NCBI GenBank assembly: GCA_907163375.1
Contig: CAJQUW010008726.1
Coordinates: forward strand, 1 to 64,000
Length of the DNA: 64,000 nt
Direction: 5' to 3'
Source of the DNA: Prostheceraeus crozeri
Taxonomy: Eukaryota; Platyhelminthes; Polycladida; Euryleptidae
In this document: piece after piece, positions 11,690 to 24,703 of the stretch
Position numbering within the stretch: the first letter of the stretch is position 1
Layout of the letters: each line of letters starts with the position of its first letter
Program-made: the position numbers and the translations under genes
Notes under the pieces: generated by a model
The model's input: only the letters and a program-made list of their open reading frames with translations
Told to the model about the DNA's origin: nothing
Databases searched by the model: none

Positions 11690-12840
11690 ATTCTGGAGGT
11701 TCGATTGAGCTGGAAATATACCATTTCAATGTAGAATTTGACGCTGAATCCAAATCTGGCCTCCGTTTTCCCATCCGATGCTTCGTTTTGGCTATACAGT
11801 AGGCAGCCATCGCAAAAATTCTAACTCGTTTTTTCGAAAAAATTTTGTGATGAAAAATGTTTTCTCTCCGATTGACTTGAAACTCGCCTTGTTGATAGAG
11901 AATTACATGCTGATTCCAAATCTGAAATCCGTTTTCCCATCCGATGCTTCGTTTTGACGCTAGAGACCAAAACGTCCAAAATTCTAACTGTCGTTTTTCG
12001 CCAATCTCCCAAAATCTTAAATGGTGTCTCACATCTAAACGAAGACAGATATGAACAAGCCGATTCTTTCACTGAATTTGTCTCACTCTTAGCTTTCAAA
12101 CGAGCTATGGCACGACAAAATCCGTCTACTAGAAGCAAAGTTGGAAGGTCGGTGCCGAGGGGGGGGACGTCAGCGAAATTTGATGAAAAATGTTTTGGTA
12201 AAGGTCCCAGGTCGAAATGCGACACTTTGGAAAATTTTCAAAATTTTGCCCATACAAAGCCACTCTGACACTTAGGATTTTTCAGGTGAGCTCCGACCTA
12301 AAATCTTAAATGGCGTCTCACATCTAAACGAAGACAGATATGAACAAGCCGTTTCTTTCAGTGAATTTGTCTCACTCTAAGCTTTCAAACGAGCTATTGC
12401 ACGACAAAATCCGTCCACTAGAAGCAAAGTTGGAAGGTCGGTGCCGAGGGGGGGGGACGTCAGCGAAACTTTTTCTCTCCGATTGACTTGAAACTCACCA
12501 TACCGATGCAGAATTTCACGCTGAATCCGAATCTGGCCTCCGTTTTCACATCCGAGCGCTGCTTCTACTCGAAACAGCCCATTTTCAACCCAACATTCAG
12601 CAGATTGCACGAAAATCATCACACACTATAGCCTCAAGACAAAACCTGGCGGTCGCCCAAGTCCACCACGACACTCTGTCGTTCCAGAGGGGGGGGACGT
12701 CAGCGAACCTTTCGGACCAACTTGGCCGGTACACCACGACAGACCTCTGTCGTTCCAGAGGGGGGGAGTCAGACTCGAAGCACCACGGCGGCCGACCACG
12801 ACACTCTGTCGTTCCAGAGGGGGGGGGGGCGCGCCGGTCG
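11690..12840. repeat. Degenerate complex repeat array with G runs
   Basis: Three kinds of unit are interleaved. A ~165-base unit around ATCTTAAATGG...GGTCGGTGCCGAGG occurs at about 12011 and 12300 (period ~289). A unit containing ATCCGATGCTTCGTTTTG occurs at about 11775 and 11937, with a diverged form near 12545. A short unit (CACTCTGTCGTTCCAGAGG plus a G run) occurs three times near 12669, 12745 and 12803. Five runs of seven or more G follow conserved flanks, often followed by ACGTCAGCGAA. Short frames here are products of the repeat. No transposase or coding domain is visible, and the parent element is unknown. Confidence 0.7.
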
Positions 12841-12904
12841 AGTGTTCGCCGTTTTCTTACTACTAACAGCAACCTTCCTACGACCCTACAACTCGCTGAC
12901 TTAA

Positions 12905-13833
12905 GCTGCTGCGCGATGAGTCGACCAGGGGATGGAAAAAATTATTTGATTGATGGACTTTCTTCAATTTAATTAATTGATTGGATCAGGCACCAAATAT
13001 TCCAATTAATTGCAATTAATTGGAATTATTCACAATTCAAATAAGCGATTATTATGTAAGACACACAGTGGATGATATGATACTTTATACTTGTAGGCCT
13101 ATTTAAGGAGAAGACAATTTTTACTACAGCATTCATTCCAATTTTAACTGAAAAGTCTCCAACTATGTGTGATTTTGATTATCATAGATCAATTCACATT
13201 TTGCCAAACGTAATGAAACACATGCCATCGCGATGGCCGGAATGTATAGTGTTTCACTGTCTGAGCTACAAAATATTGCACTAGTAAAATAGTGGAGAAA
13301 TGATAAATATCTTAATTTTGAAGTCTTTGCACATTACACGATATTGTCATCAGTGCATTAATAATACACTTATGTTTTCTTAATGCAAGTTAGTTCAGCA
13401 GACATAATAATGCAGAAAATTAATGTTTGTTATTGTAGGTAAAGTTCTGTAAGTGATGTAATGCATCTCCGTAGACCTACCTACATGTTGCGTATGTACA
13501 GTGCGAATTAAGAATATTACTTTCTAAGCATTTGTCAATCATGTAAACATTTTGCATGTGGACAAAAGATATTCGGATTAGAAAGCTATCTTCTTATGGA
13601 TTTGGCAGTGATAAAAACTGCACTATTGTAATGAAGTGATTGCTAATGTGATCTAATTAAATCATGATAAATGCCGAATGGCAACCGAAAGTCATTACAT
13701 CACTATTTAATGAAATTATTGCATCAACAAAACTTTGACTCTTCCTCAACCAAAAGTAAAAGAATAGCCTTTCAGATGGTATATATAATGTGTCAGCATT
13801 GTAGTGCATTCAAAGAGATTAGATGATATAATA
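12905..13833. other. AT-rich spacer without a visible gene
   Basis: No open frame, inverted repeat or RNA gene that I can support. Short TTAATTGA-type words recur near 12960-13030. Confidence 0.5.
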
Positions 13834-15250
13834 CAGGGTGGCAGCATATGGTTTAAACACCCTGTTAAAACAGATGTGGAAACATAGGTAAAACTCACCA
13901 GTTTAAACAGGTCACATATTTTAATATCGTCGAATTTGATATCATGCTGTGCAAATCTTGATTAGCGTGGATACAAAACGTATTAGCCCGGTACTTTTGG
14001 CGAATAGCGATACTTCCGAGACACACTCGCACACGAAAGGATGCAACAAGGCAGTTTGCTGATGTCATGCTAAAAATTACAAGCTGTCCTACATCGTATA
14101 ATGCGGCTGTTAATCGTAAATTCAGTTCGGCGGTAATCAACCATACCGTACTAAGAAATAGACTGGGAGATCCTATAGGCTAATGGAGAAGTCGCTTCGA
14201 GCCAGTGCTGCAGTTACTTCCGCGTCTCATGATGACAATGAAGATTTCTATTTTTTCATGATATAATTTGCTATACATAATAAAGTGCGGTATTTTAGTG
14301 GATACTATTGAATTTTGAGTATATGTACAGTTGTTATTAGTACATCTTGTACTTGCATGTATCGTAAATAACTATCTCTGTTGTATATGTCAAATTACTG
14401 CTCAAATATTTATTTTTCTAAATGAAAGATATCACAACTGACAGAAGAATACTAGAATTGCTCTCCAACAATTCCTGTTGGTGAAATAACATGGTCTACG
14501 AGAAAGCAAAAATAGTGCCCGATGTCTCGTATCAGATACATATCCATGGGACTTGGGTGTGATGAGTGTGAGTGTGGTTTTTGAGCATGTGGTTCTTTGT
14601 TTTTCATAAATCATATTTCGCCAATATACTTTGTGTGGAGAGCTATTCCGGCATTTTTATCTGACAATGGCATCAGCAAACATCTGATGTGCTTTAAATG
14701 TCACAATTGTACGATAATGTGCATAACAATGCGGCTATTATAATAATAAAGCATGATTATCACAATGCCATACGAATTAAAATGTGTGCACAAAGGGACA
14801 AAGGTAAAATTGTTTTGATGGACACTGGTATGTAACTTAATATGAAATCCGAGTCATATTGAATAGGGTTATTGGTACATGTGCTTTCATCCTTATTACG
14901 GAATCTATAACCGCTATCATGAAATTATTTCGAAATACAGCCATTTCGTAATTACATTATAAATAGATATTGCATCATTCCCAATTCTGCACTGATTTTG
15001 GTGAAGTCTTGACTGTCGAGGATTGATATGAAAATGCATTTATGAATAAGAGCATGTGCTTTGATCAATGCTTTAAGCAAGTTCAGTAAGTAATCATATA
15101 AACATTAGATTAATTTACCGGACATCAGAGAGCGTTGTAGTTCAAACCAGGATTTAACTAGGCTTTATATGAAGGTTTGAACAAGTTTAACCAGGGTTTA
15201 AACACGAAAAACAGGGTTTGAGCAGGTTGAGATCGCCAGATGCCACCCTG
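13834..15250. mobile_element. Non-autonomous hAT-like element (degraded)
   Basis: The ends read CAGGGTGGCAGCATATGG at 13834 and, on the other strand, CAGGGTGGCATCTGG at 15250, an inverted pair beginning CAG as in hAT elements. Both subterminal regions repeat GTTTAAAC/CCTGTT words. The flanking octamers (ATATAATA and ACACCATA) match at only five of eight positions, so the target duplication is decayed or absent. The interior has no transposase frame. Confidence 0.55.
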
Positions 15251-17122
15251 ACACCATACCTCAATATGATATTTAATTTGACATATTTTTTTCTACAGAG
15301 GGTAATACTGACACGTGGCTTCGGTTCAGCCGCAAGTTCGAAGGAGGATTGATGCTGCAATATATTGGCCTATCACGTGTACGTCAAATAAAACGTCACA
15401 TCACAGTTCGTGTTTTCAAGAACGCTATAGAAAAATCACTTACATACTTCATTTACAGCCCGTTTGTTCCGCCACCATTGCCAGGAATCTCAATTTGTCA
15501 TTGATTACGGTGTATGTTGATTTTTGTATCTGCTTCTCTATGGTCCACCTATTACCACAAGCCTCCATGGTCTGATATCACCTCTAAAATATGATAAAAA
15601 CAAGATAGATAGAGAGAAATGAGTTCCTGGAAAGCAAGAGGTTAATGCCAGCTACCCACTATGAAATACAAGCAATCTTACATGTAGACGAATTCGCACC
15701 TTCGATTTTAGAGATACTTCGGCATTTACATACACTATTATAGTATGTTGCCGCGCAATTCAATATCATTTAGCACCGCTATTTATATATAATTGTTATA
15801 TATTATATTATATTTATACATAGCATCTACAGTGTACATTTATCTACATAACTCAGGTGTAGCATCTGGAAACGACGATTCTGTAGGCTTTATTCAGGAG
15901 GTGCTGCTCAACTGCTGCACAACAGCCTGTGTCAGATTACATTACGTTACATCACATTAAGTGAACCAGGTGACTTCAGAGTTGAAAATGAATCGCAAAT
16001 CAAATATTCAAGTCCAGTCTTGTGATTTCATATATTTCTTAAGTGAAAGTGTGGTTCAGCATGGAAGTAATTCAAACCCAAAAAAATCATAAGAAAATGG
16101 TTATTGAGAATTTCATGCATGGAGTGGAGAGGCTTTTGTCGTACATCCAAAACATCTATCGAGTCGATCTCATGACTAATTTCTGTTTTTGATCGCATAG
16201 GCAGTATTATACTTGAAAATAAAAATTTGTATCATCGTTAAAAATTGCTATGAAATTAATCGCCGTTTAATTTTCAATTCTAATATTTTTAATGCATCAT
16301 GCATTCCGTGGAAACTCGGAAGACCAATGCTGCCTTAGATATGTGATAGGTCTGTGCATGGATTCCTTAACTATGGCTGCAACTATGACGGAATCCATGG
16401 TCTGTGACTGTTGCAGTGATTCGTCATCACGGGATCGCACACAGAATGAAGACAAGTGAAGACAAGCTGCACGGTGTACGTAAGCATTTTCATCGCCTTT
16501 AGTCGCGACGTGAGTCATTCTTGGTTATTCGCCTGTTCCTGTTGTATCCAATTTTCTTTGAAAAAGCAAGTGCAAAGCAAGTGCCACTTCATATTATCAT
16601 GTAAACCATGACGTAAAAGTTGTCTATTTTGCGTTCATATCCACATCACATGCATCTTGTTAACAACATCCGCCCGAACACCTATGTATTGGACGCGAGA
16701 TGCGATGAGTCATCAAAGCTTTGTCCAAGACTTTCCATATGCTAACACTGTAGAGCTACGACCAGAAATGGCAGTAATTTACATCTCTCGACAATCACTC
16801 GCCTTTTAATGCCACGATTGATCAGACAGATACAAAGTACTTCACTATTCTGAACCGTAATCACTAGCGCTTTCAAAAGTAAATGAAATCAAATTTTGCA
16901 AGTGAGGTAATTCAATCAGGACTGAAACTCGATACAGTGGACAAATTATCGTTAATATCAACTTAAAAAATAAACAAGTAAGTGACTGATACTTGTTAAT
17001 TTCAACTACACTATCTCATCCTGAAATAAAAGTACATGGAGCAGAATAAATTGTTTTTACAATCGTTATGAATAATTACCTCCCGTCAAAAGCAGTTAAT
17101 ATAACAAATATTCAATGTAAAC
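15251..17122. other. AT-rich spacer
   Basis: No gene supported. The frames at 15315-15575 and 16297-16518 show no domain or codon pattern and are probably chance. Near 15795-15830 lies a run of TATA-rich sequence. Confidence 0.5.
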
Positions 17123-17130
17123 ATCAACTG

Positions 17131-18772
17131 CAGGATTGGAGCAATTACACAATTTTTTTCAATTACAATTACAAACACAGTTGAACTTCTACAATTACAA
17201 TTATGATTACAATTGCTTTAAAATCAAAATCTTCAATTACAATTACACGACTTTTAGTCTTTTATTCACACGACAGGAGCTAGCACCGATAGTATGCCAC
17301 TGCGAAAGTACAATTTAGTTTTACAAGTTGATGAACACGCACATTCCAAAAAATCTTGAAAGTATTGCTCAATTCCTTCAAAAGGCTAAACACAAACTAA
17401 ACATTTATTGATTTATTCAATTACAATTACATGTGTGACTTTGCAATTACAATTAAGTACAAAGTTGTAATTAATTACACAATTACAAATACATCGATTT
17501 TCCGAACAATGTTGGTCAGCTATGAGTTGGTTGTCCAAAATTTTTCAAATACCAGTAAATTTGATTTTGAGTTCAAGATAGAGAAAGAAGTAGGGCCTAT
17601 TGTCTATTACAATTGCAACGTTGCAACCTTCCAATGATCACCTTAAGGTGGAGCATACCAAAAACTTCATCATCATCATGAGCCATGATATGTGTCTCAT
17701 CTCGACGATACAGTTACAGCAACAGCCAGAAATACGATGAGAAGTCTGTCTCTGAGTCATCATTGACAGCAGGCAAATATTATGCTACGCTAGGCAGGCC
17801 TATTTCTAGTAACAGTGTTAACGCCCAAAAATAGGTTGCGCCATCTCCTCCTAAAAAGATTGTCCCATACCCATGCAAAGTCATTCTCCTACATTTACAT
17901 TCTTTTATATCAAAGCTAGGCCTCACGTTTATTAGTGTGTTGACATCGCACCTGCGGCGTGTATTGGAGATTGGCGTAAATTATTAGAGGAAATTTAATA
18001 CATAAATTAGAAAATGCCCATATTATGACATTTGTAATTTTATATGTTCAGTTGTAGAGGTGTATTCTAAAAATTCAGTAAAGACGCGGCACAGAATCAG
18101 ACCTATATGCAGGTTACAATTGCGCATGTAGGGATTGTAGGCTATTTTTATGTATTTATAGGCCTGTATCAACACTTACCAGCAGTCTAAGCATGTGGAA
18201 CATCAAGTCATAAAAATTGATACCAGGCCTGTGCTGATTGCTGACTGCTCTACTAGCTATCTCATACAGTCATGTACGCTATAACGCGCGAGAGTTGGGC
18301 TAAATGATTTCACGAGTGTTTGCTAAACAAGGATTTTACAAAGTATAGGGCCTATGTTTTACGAGTTACTGCATCATATAACATATCAGAATATCAGCAA
18401 TCAACAATATCAGCATGCCTAGTTGACTGCTATAGCCTATGCGAGAGGGGAATAAAAGGGTCTCTAAAAAAAGTCATTCAGATGGATGAATTCACAACTT
18501 TTAACTAGAAAATATAGATTGAAGTCTACACACAAACACTGACATATTGTTTTAGAATAATGTTGTGCAAAATAAGTAATTGACGTGTAATTGACCCACA
18601 CTTTTCTTCAATTACAATTACATAAAGATTTAATTACAATTACAGTTATACTTTCGCAATTACAATTATAATTACAATTGCTTTAAAATCAAGATCTTCA
18701 ATTACAATTACTTCAAAAATTGTAATTAATTACACAATTACAATTAGAATTACTGTAAGTGTTCCAACCCTC
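17131..18772. mobile_element. Non-autonomous hAT-like element with perfect 8-bp target duplication
   Basis: The octamer ATCAACTG lies immediately outside both ends (17123-17130 and 18773-18780). The element begins CAGGATTGGAGCA; the other end read inward begins GAGGGTTGGAACA. Both subterminal zones are built of CAATTACAATTACA words (17140-17250, 17418-17480, 18600-18755), giving an imperfect inverted structure. There is no transposase frame, so it must depend on an autonomous hAT elsewhere. The exact target duplication suggests it is not old. Confidence 0.85.
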
Positions 18773-18780
18773 ATCAACTG

Positions 18781-21714
18781 ATTTCGATTTAACGCTATTA
18801 AATTAAATTAGCCTATTGAGTCAATGCAAAATTGAGTGCAAAGTAACAAAATTTATTACTTTTCCCGTCAGTTTGAAAGATAATTTAAAGAGGCATCATC
18901 ATTAATTTTATCGATATTGTGAATGTTCACTATTGTCGACTTTTCATGGCTGCATAATAGCAATAAATTGTGGTTATTTTCGTAGGGCAGTGATGTTTTC
19001 TAAACAGTCCTTCTCCCTTTTTGATACTTTTTTAAAATAAATTTAAATTTCTCATTCCTTCTTTCAAATCTCCCTCCCTGTTTTTTCGATAATTCAAGAA
19101 ATTCAATTTGTTATTTAGACTTTGTTTTTCTTTATGTCATGTGTATTATGCAGCAGCACAATAGCGATAAAAAATTTAATAAGAATGAAATATACTTTGC
19201 TAAATGAAAGTTAGTGCCTTGGGAGAAAAGCTGCATTTCAAAAATGCCGCATTCAAGAAAAGCGTAATTAAAACGCTTCTGACTCCAATGCCATCAATTT
19301 GCGTTTCAGAGAAGTTATATATACCATCTACATAAAATCACTACTTGAACTTATTACTGTGTACGATTTACTTAGTCAGCTACTACATCGATAGCCTTCA
19401 ATAATAGACCTAGTAATCATGCAATTTACATGGCCATTGAAAGATGCAGTGACACGTTGGCAATCATAAAGAAATAAGCAGTCAAATTAAAGTCTAGACC
19501 TATCTATTTTTCTGAGAAAATCAAAATCTGCTACGCTTTGTAGCTACAACCTATTTCGAATGAACATTGACGCTAGAGCATCAGTTAGATGGATACTGGT
19601 TTGACAACATGTCTTGAAATGCCCATTGGCTCTGTTATGCCAAATTTCCCGTAGGTAGATTAATGATAGGGACTCGTTTTATAACCTCAGGTGTATAGAT
19701 CAAAGTTCTTTGAATCTCACGCGAGACGGGAAATGTAGCCACCGTCAATCGTCCCTGTAATAAAATCCTGAGCACGGGAAAACACCAATTTTCATAAACA
19801 AAAAATCAGTAGATTATATAATTTTTATCGCAATTTTCAGATTAGGAAACAATAATTGAATTTCGGTAGCAATCTATTGATACATACAACCTCCCTTGCT
19901 ATCGCAGTCCGTTATGACTATCTACGGTAATCAGGACGAATTCAAAATAAATTAGTATATAACCTATGTAGGCTCCGACGCAAATTTTCACTCAAACTCA
20001 TACGACCAAAGCATTACAGACAACTTAGAACACTTTGATGCCTGATGAATTATAGTAGTCATGGACCTGTCAGCTTAAGTAAGGAAATCTTAAAAAAAAA
20101 GTTAAGGAAGTATTGGATATGCCAGCTGAAGTAGGAAAATCCAGTCGCTAGTCGCAGCCTATGGGAAAATCTGTAAATCAAAGACCATAAATCGATAATA
20201 AACCACATCTTGTACTCAAGGTCATTTTAACTTTGTCTAGACGCCTAATTAACTTCCTATCTGAGATGCAGATGATTCAGGATAAGAAGAACATTTATCT
20301 CTATCAACCACAAACCAAATCTCAGCAGTAAAGAGAATCTAGTCAGCGCATCAAATAAACAAATTTCACTTTTTAAACGACGATCGAAACTTGGTGCGCT
20401 GACTACAGTTTTTTGGATGAGATTTGGCCTTAAATATCCAAATAAAATATCCCCTTTGCCCTGACGCTTCTGTAGGCCTTTGTTAAGTGCAAAAATCTCA
20501 TTAAGAAAAGTCATTTGAGGGGTCTCATAAAAAGAAGTATGAGGAGCACTGTAAAAAAGTACGGATGGCACTATAATCACGCATAAAGCAATATTTTCTT
20601 ATTTATTAGATATCCTGTTTGAGTTTTGCTTTCTTGCGGCATGGCCTACTTTTAGTAAGAGTTCGTGTTTTAGGATGTAGTATAATTCACTGGTTTATTG
20701 AGCTACGTGTTCGGCTTAAGAGTCCTGACTAAGAACAGTCTGAAAAGAATGTCTTATAGCCCTGTAAGATAGAAGCTCACGAATCTGACAATGGGCCACT
20801 TACAATTCTGTTCTAAATCAGTTAGGCCATTGTTAATTGTGAAGTATATCAGACTCGCTCCAGAAAGATCGACCTAGTCCGAAGCCCTAATCTGAGCAAC
20901 ATGCAGCTGATATAACGTAGTTCAGGAACCTCGTAGTTTTAGCCACTATCAGTGAGAATCCATAATCTCAAGCATATTGCAATCTCATTTTGAACCATTA
21001 GCGAACGAAAGGAGGCTGTTGAAATAATTGTTGGCCAATCGACGTAAACCGATTCGATTTTTTCTCGAATCGAATCTCGAAGCTTCGCAGATCCCTACTC
21101 CTGATTGATGAACTCTCATGAATCACAGTGATGATTGGCCTGCTGTACTTAGTGATCTTGGAATCGAATCTCTATGCAATCCCAATGTACCTACACGTAC
21201 ATATACTAGCAATCATTATCAACTCAAAACATCAATTGAACTAACGTCATTAATTAAAGAATCTGATGGATACGTAGGCTAATACTCACATCAACGATGA
21301 TAAGGCAATTCCCTACATTTCTTCATGTGAATGGAACTCTCACAACTCATGCAAAACTGAATTTCTTAGAATCGACCACATTACCGCACTACAATCAAAG
21401 TCACGGTTTTGAAGGCAGCAAATATTGAAGGGACTCTGATTCTAACTCCGAGCTTCGTGCACCGAGAAAAGTGAGGAATTTGATGAGGCTCATGAGTTTG
21501 ATAAATTTACAAAGTTAGGCCTATTAATGAATGATGCAGCATTAGATTTTACGTTGCCAAACATTCCAATGTCTCTTCGACTGGATGGAAAGAATATACA
21601 CTAGACAAGACGTAGCTATACATACAGCACACATTCTTTGAGATTTCATACAGTCAAATGAGACATCGAGGCGGGTCAGCACTGCAAAACAAGTATATCT
21701 TAAAATTTGAGAGG
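18781..21714. other. AT-rich spacer
   Basis: No coding domain, RNA gene or clear repeat boundary recognised. The frame at 20257-20580 (-) has no supporting signal. The stretch may hold old unrecognised repeats. Confidence 0.5.
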
Positions 21715-21722
21715 CCTGCGTC

Positions 21723-23311
21723 CAGAGTTGGAAAACTCGGAATTTGAATTAATTCCGATCAGGAATTAATTCCATTTTTCGTCGGAATTGGAATTGGAAT
21801 TGACCCTGATAAACCTCAATGCCACTTTTTCGATAGACGTGTGATAAATCTATTTGTACAAAAATTGAAATCACAGTGCTCGGCCGTTGTGTTAACTGCA
21901 CGCAGAGATAAGAGAGAGAGAGAGAGAGAGAGATCGACAGAGGTAGTTTTATTCTATTCTCGAATAAAGGGTGTTTTTTGTGACTTCGATGGGCCTACAG
22001 CCCCGGACCATGTTATTTCAGCGATTAAGCAGACAATGAAAATACAATCAACTTTGTTCAATCTTTTATTTACTTATTTATCAAGTAAGATAATTAATCA
22101 AAATAAAGCAATTGTTGAATTTAGTTTTTGATAGGATAAGCACAAAAATTGGAGATGAACTCAATTGTTGCACACACGAAAAACAATTGGTTTGGAAAGA
22201 GGAAAATTAACGCTGCATTAAAGGGAGTCAACCTTGTAAGTTCAAACCATAATATAGACAGTAGACAGTGTCAACAAATTATTCTAATAATTAATTAGTC
22301 AATTACATTATTCAACTTCCAATCACAACAATTAACAATATTAATTTTTAAGACTTAAGACTATAGTTATATAGATGCGATGCGCAACGATAAAAGAAAA
22401 ACTTTACACTTACAGTTTACTTCTTAATGTTGAATTCACTTCAATTCGATCGGACTCACTTATACCAAAATAATATCATAAATATCAGTGTCACTTATAC
22501 CGTCAATCTTCAATCGCGCTCGCTGATGTGTTGCCGTATACGCTGTTGCGTTGTTGCTCGCTGGCAGGCTGTTGTTGTTGTTACTTCTGTAGTTATGTTA
22601 CACCGCGAGAACCCGAAGTTCTTCTAACAGCAGCTGAAGATGTCGCATGCGTTGTTGTTGTGTAGATTTCTCATCGTTTCTAATTTACACAAATTTTTGA
22701 GACATGACGATAAAACCACTTCCTTTTGAAAATTGAAAGAGTTTCCTTTAATCACTGCTCGTTAGCTTTGGACCCGACCACATTTCGTTCTTATCACGGA
22801 ATTTTTAATCTCCTTTTTTTAAAATGGACCATTAGTCAGAATTCATGATATCATTTTTATTGTCATTTTGTCTTTCATCAACAATCACGTTATTCGCACA
22901 CAGTTTCTTTCTTCTGTGAGTTTATTAATAGATTTACTCGCATCTCTCTCTCTCTCTCTCTCTCAGCGTTTGATTCTTTGCTGATCGTTACCTTTCTTTT
23001 CTTTTTTTCACGAGATATTGAATATCTCGTTTACGAAACGAAAATGGAGTAGGCTGACCGGTTGCTTATATACATGTATATAAGAAATATGAAATATGAA
23101 CATGAAAACGCACATAGGAACGACGCAGGGAACGGCACACAGGAACAACGAGGATAGGATAGAAATTAGATTATCGGAATTGAATCGCATTATGGAATAG
23201 GAATTGAATTGAATTGAACCGTTTCGACTGGAATTGGATTTGGAATTGAAATTTCTGCTCCGGAATTGGAATTGGAATCAAAAAATTTCAGCGGAATTTT
23301 TCCAGCTCTGC
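21723..23311. mobile_element. Non-autonomous hAT-like element with 8-bp target duplication
   Basis: The ends are CAGAGTTGGAAAA at 21723 and, on the other strand, CAGAGCTGGAAAA at 23311. The flanking octamers CCTGCGTC (21715-21722) and CCTGTGTC (23312-23319) match at seven of eight positions. Both subterminal regions are full of GGAATT/AATTCC words. A (GA)n run at about 21911-21934 and a (CT)n run at about 22944-22966 lie inside in opposite sense. No transposase frame is present. Confidence 0.8.
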
Positions 23312-23319
23312 CTGTGTCT

Positions 23320-24094
23320 CATGATTAATGGTATTGTAGAATCCACCCTTCAAAATCAATGCGGTAATTAATGAAACATCCTATGGCATTATTTCGAATT
23401 ACTTAACTAGGTTTCCTCAAGCGGAACAGATCGATAAGAAAACCATTTTCTCTTATTTTTTGATCGATTCCTCATAATTTGTATGAATGTTCTAATTTAC
23501 AGTTTACACTGTTTCCGTTTACACTTGCAGTTAAAAAATGCAACTTCGAGATCATCACGACAAATGCCTTCATCATATGCACCGAATTGATGTGACTTTG
23601 GTTGAGTGAAGAATATCTCTAAGCGATGCACTAAACATCAGCGCATTCGCTGTTCCGCTGAGAGACATTCTATGTGTCTATACACATCCGACTGTATATC
23701 AACTTTCTTTCAGTCAAGAAGAATTCCTATCATGTTGCTCTTAAAGCAATGTGCACTGTTTCTTGTTATATTTTATGCGGCCTTATAGACATTTGTTGCA
23801 GCAGATATTAGACACACCAACCTATTTGTAATGTCGCATAGAACGAAAAAGAATGAAGAAGCTTCTCTCCGCATGTGACGTAAATTAGCCTGATTTCTTT
23901 AGATATTCTCACCCATTTCACTTGAAATGCTGGTCAAATGTTAAAAAAGCTTGACTATTGCTTTTGATTAGAAAGGACATGATTAAATCAAATATTTTAA
24001 ATTCCCGCCAGAATCAGCAACAACGCATACTCCGTTGATGGCACGGGCAACTTCAAGTTGTAACAGCTGTTTATCGAAAGATCAAACGACATAC
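23320..24094. other. Spacer left of the Gypsy element
   Basis: No gene supported. It ends abruptly at the LTR boundary at 24095; the last bases before it are CATAC. Confidence 0.5.
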
Positions 24095-24654
24095 TGTAAC
24101 TTGCTTGTGGTTCTACGCTAGGAGCTACTGTAGTCTTTATAGCACTTACCATTAACGGGGGCGTCGATCCGGGCGAGTTGTCGTCGGCCTGGCCCTCCCA
24201 GCGTACACGCAGTCGCCGAGGTGAAGCGGTGCCTATACTAGGCGGGTGTCTCCACGGGCTTGCCGGTGGGTCGATCTCCTTAACGCTCGACTTCCGTCGA
24301 GGCGAGTCTCCCGATTTGGTTCGGGGTAATTCTCCCGGCTGTCGTCGGGGTGAAGAAACAGCGGCCTCAGAGTCTCGTGGCTCCGGTTTAATTAGCAGCT
24401 GTTGTGCACGGGAAACAATCTCCTCCGCTAGAATAGAGATGTCATCATCGTCAATAAGATCATCACTGCATTCTGCCATGTTGACCGGAATTGCTAGAAC
24501 AAGCAATCCCGACCAAGATCACAACAAGAAAACTCTGCTCACCTGAACATTGCTAGCAGGTAGTAAAAACAATTCCCGCGCAAAGTACAGGCAATTAAAA
24601 AGTAGTGCAGTAAAAGTCAATAAAATTAGTTCACTTAAAGACCCCTACCTTACA
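24095..24654 (-). repeat. 3' LTR
   Basis: 560 bp, starting TGTAAGGTAGGGGTC and ending AAGCAAGTTACA on the - strand. It matches 31013-31556 plus 34075-34090 with about seven substitutions. It also repeats the first part of the gag frame, because gag begins inside the LTR. Confidence 0.95.
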
Positions 24655-24672
24655 CTATCCCCTCCTCCACGA
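24655..24672 (-). other. Polypurine tract
   Basis: On the - strand GGAGGAGGGGATAG directly precedes the 3' LTR, the expected place for the plus-strand primer of reverse transcription. Confidence 0.8.
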
Positions 24673-24703
24673 AGAAGGTCTCTCTCCTCCGAGCGGTGCC
24701 AGT

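Noticed and set aside
17136-17637. Telomere-like ATTACA repeats
   Set aside because: They are subterminal words of a hAT-like element with a perfect 8-bp duplication, not a telomere tract.
21911-22966. (GA)n and (CT)n runs as a separate microsatellite locus
   Set aside because: Both lie inside one hAT-like element and are better described as part of it.
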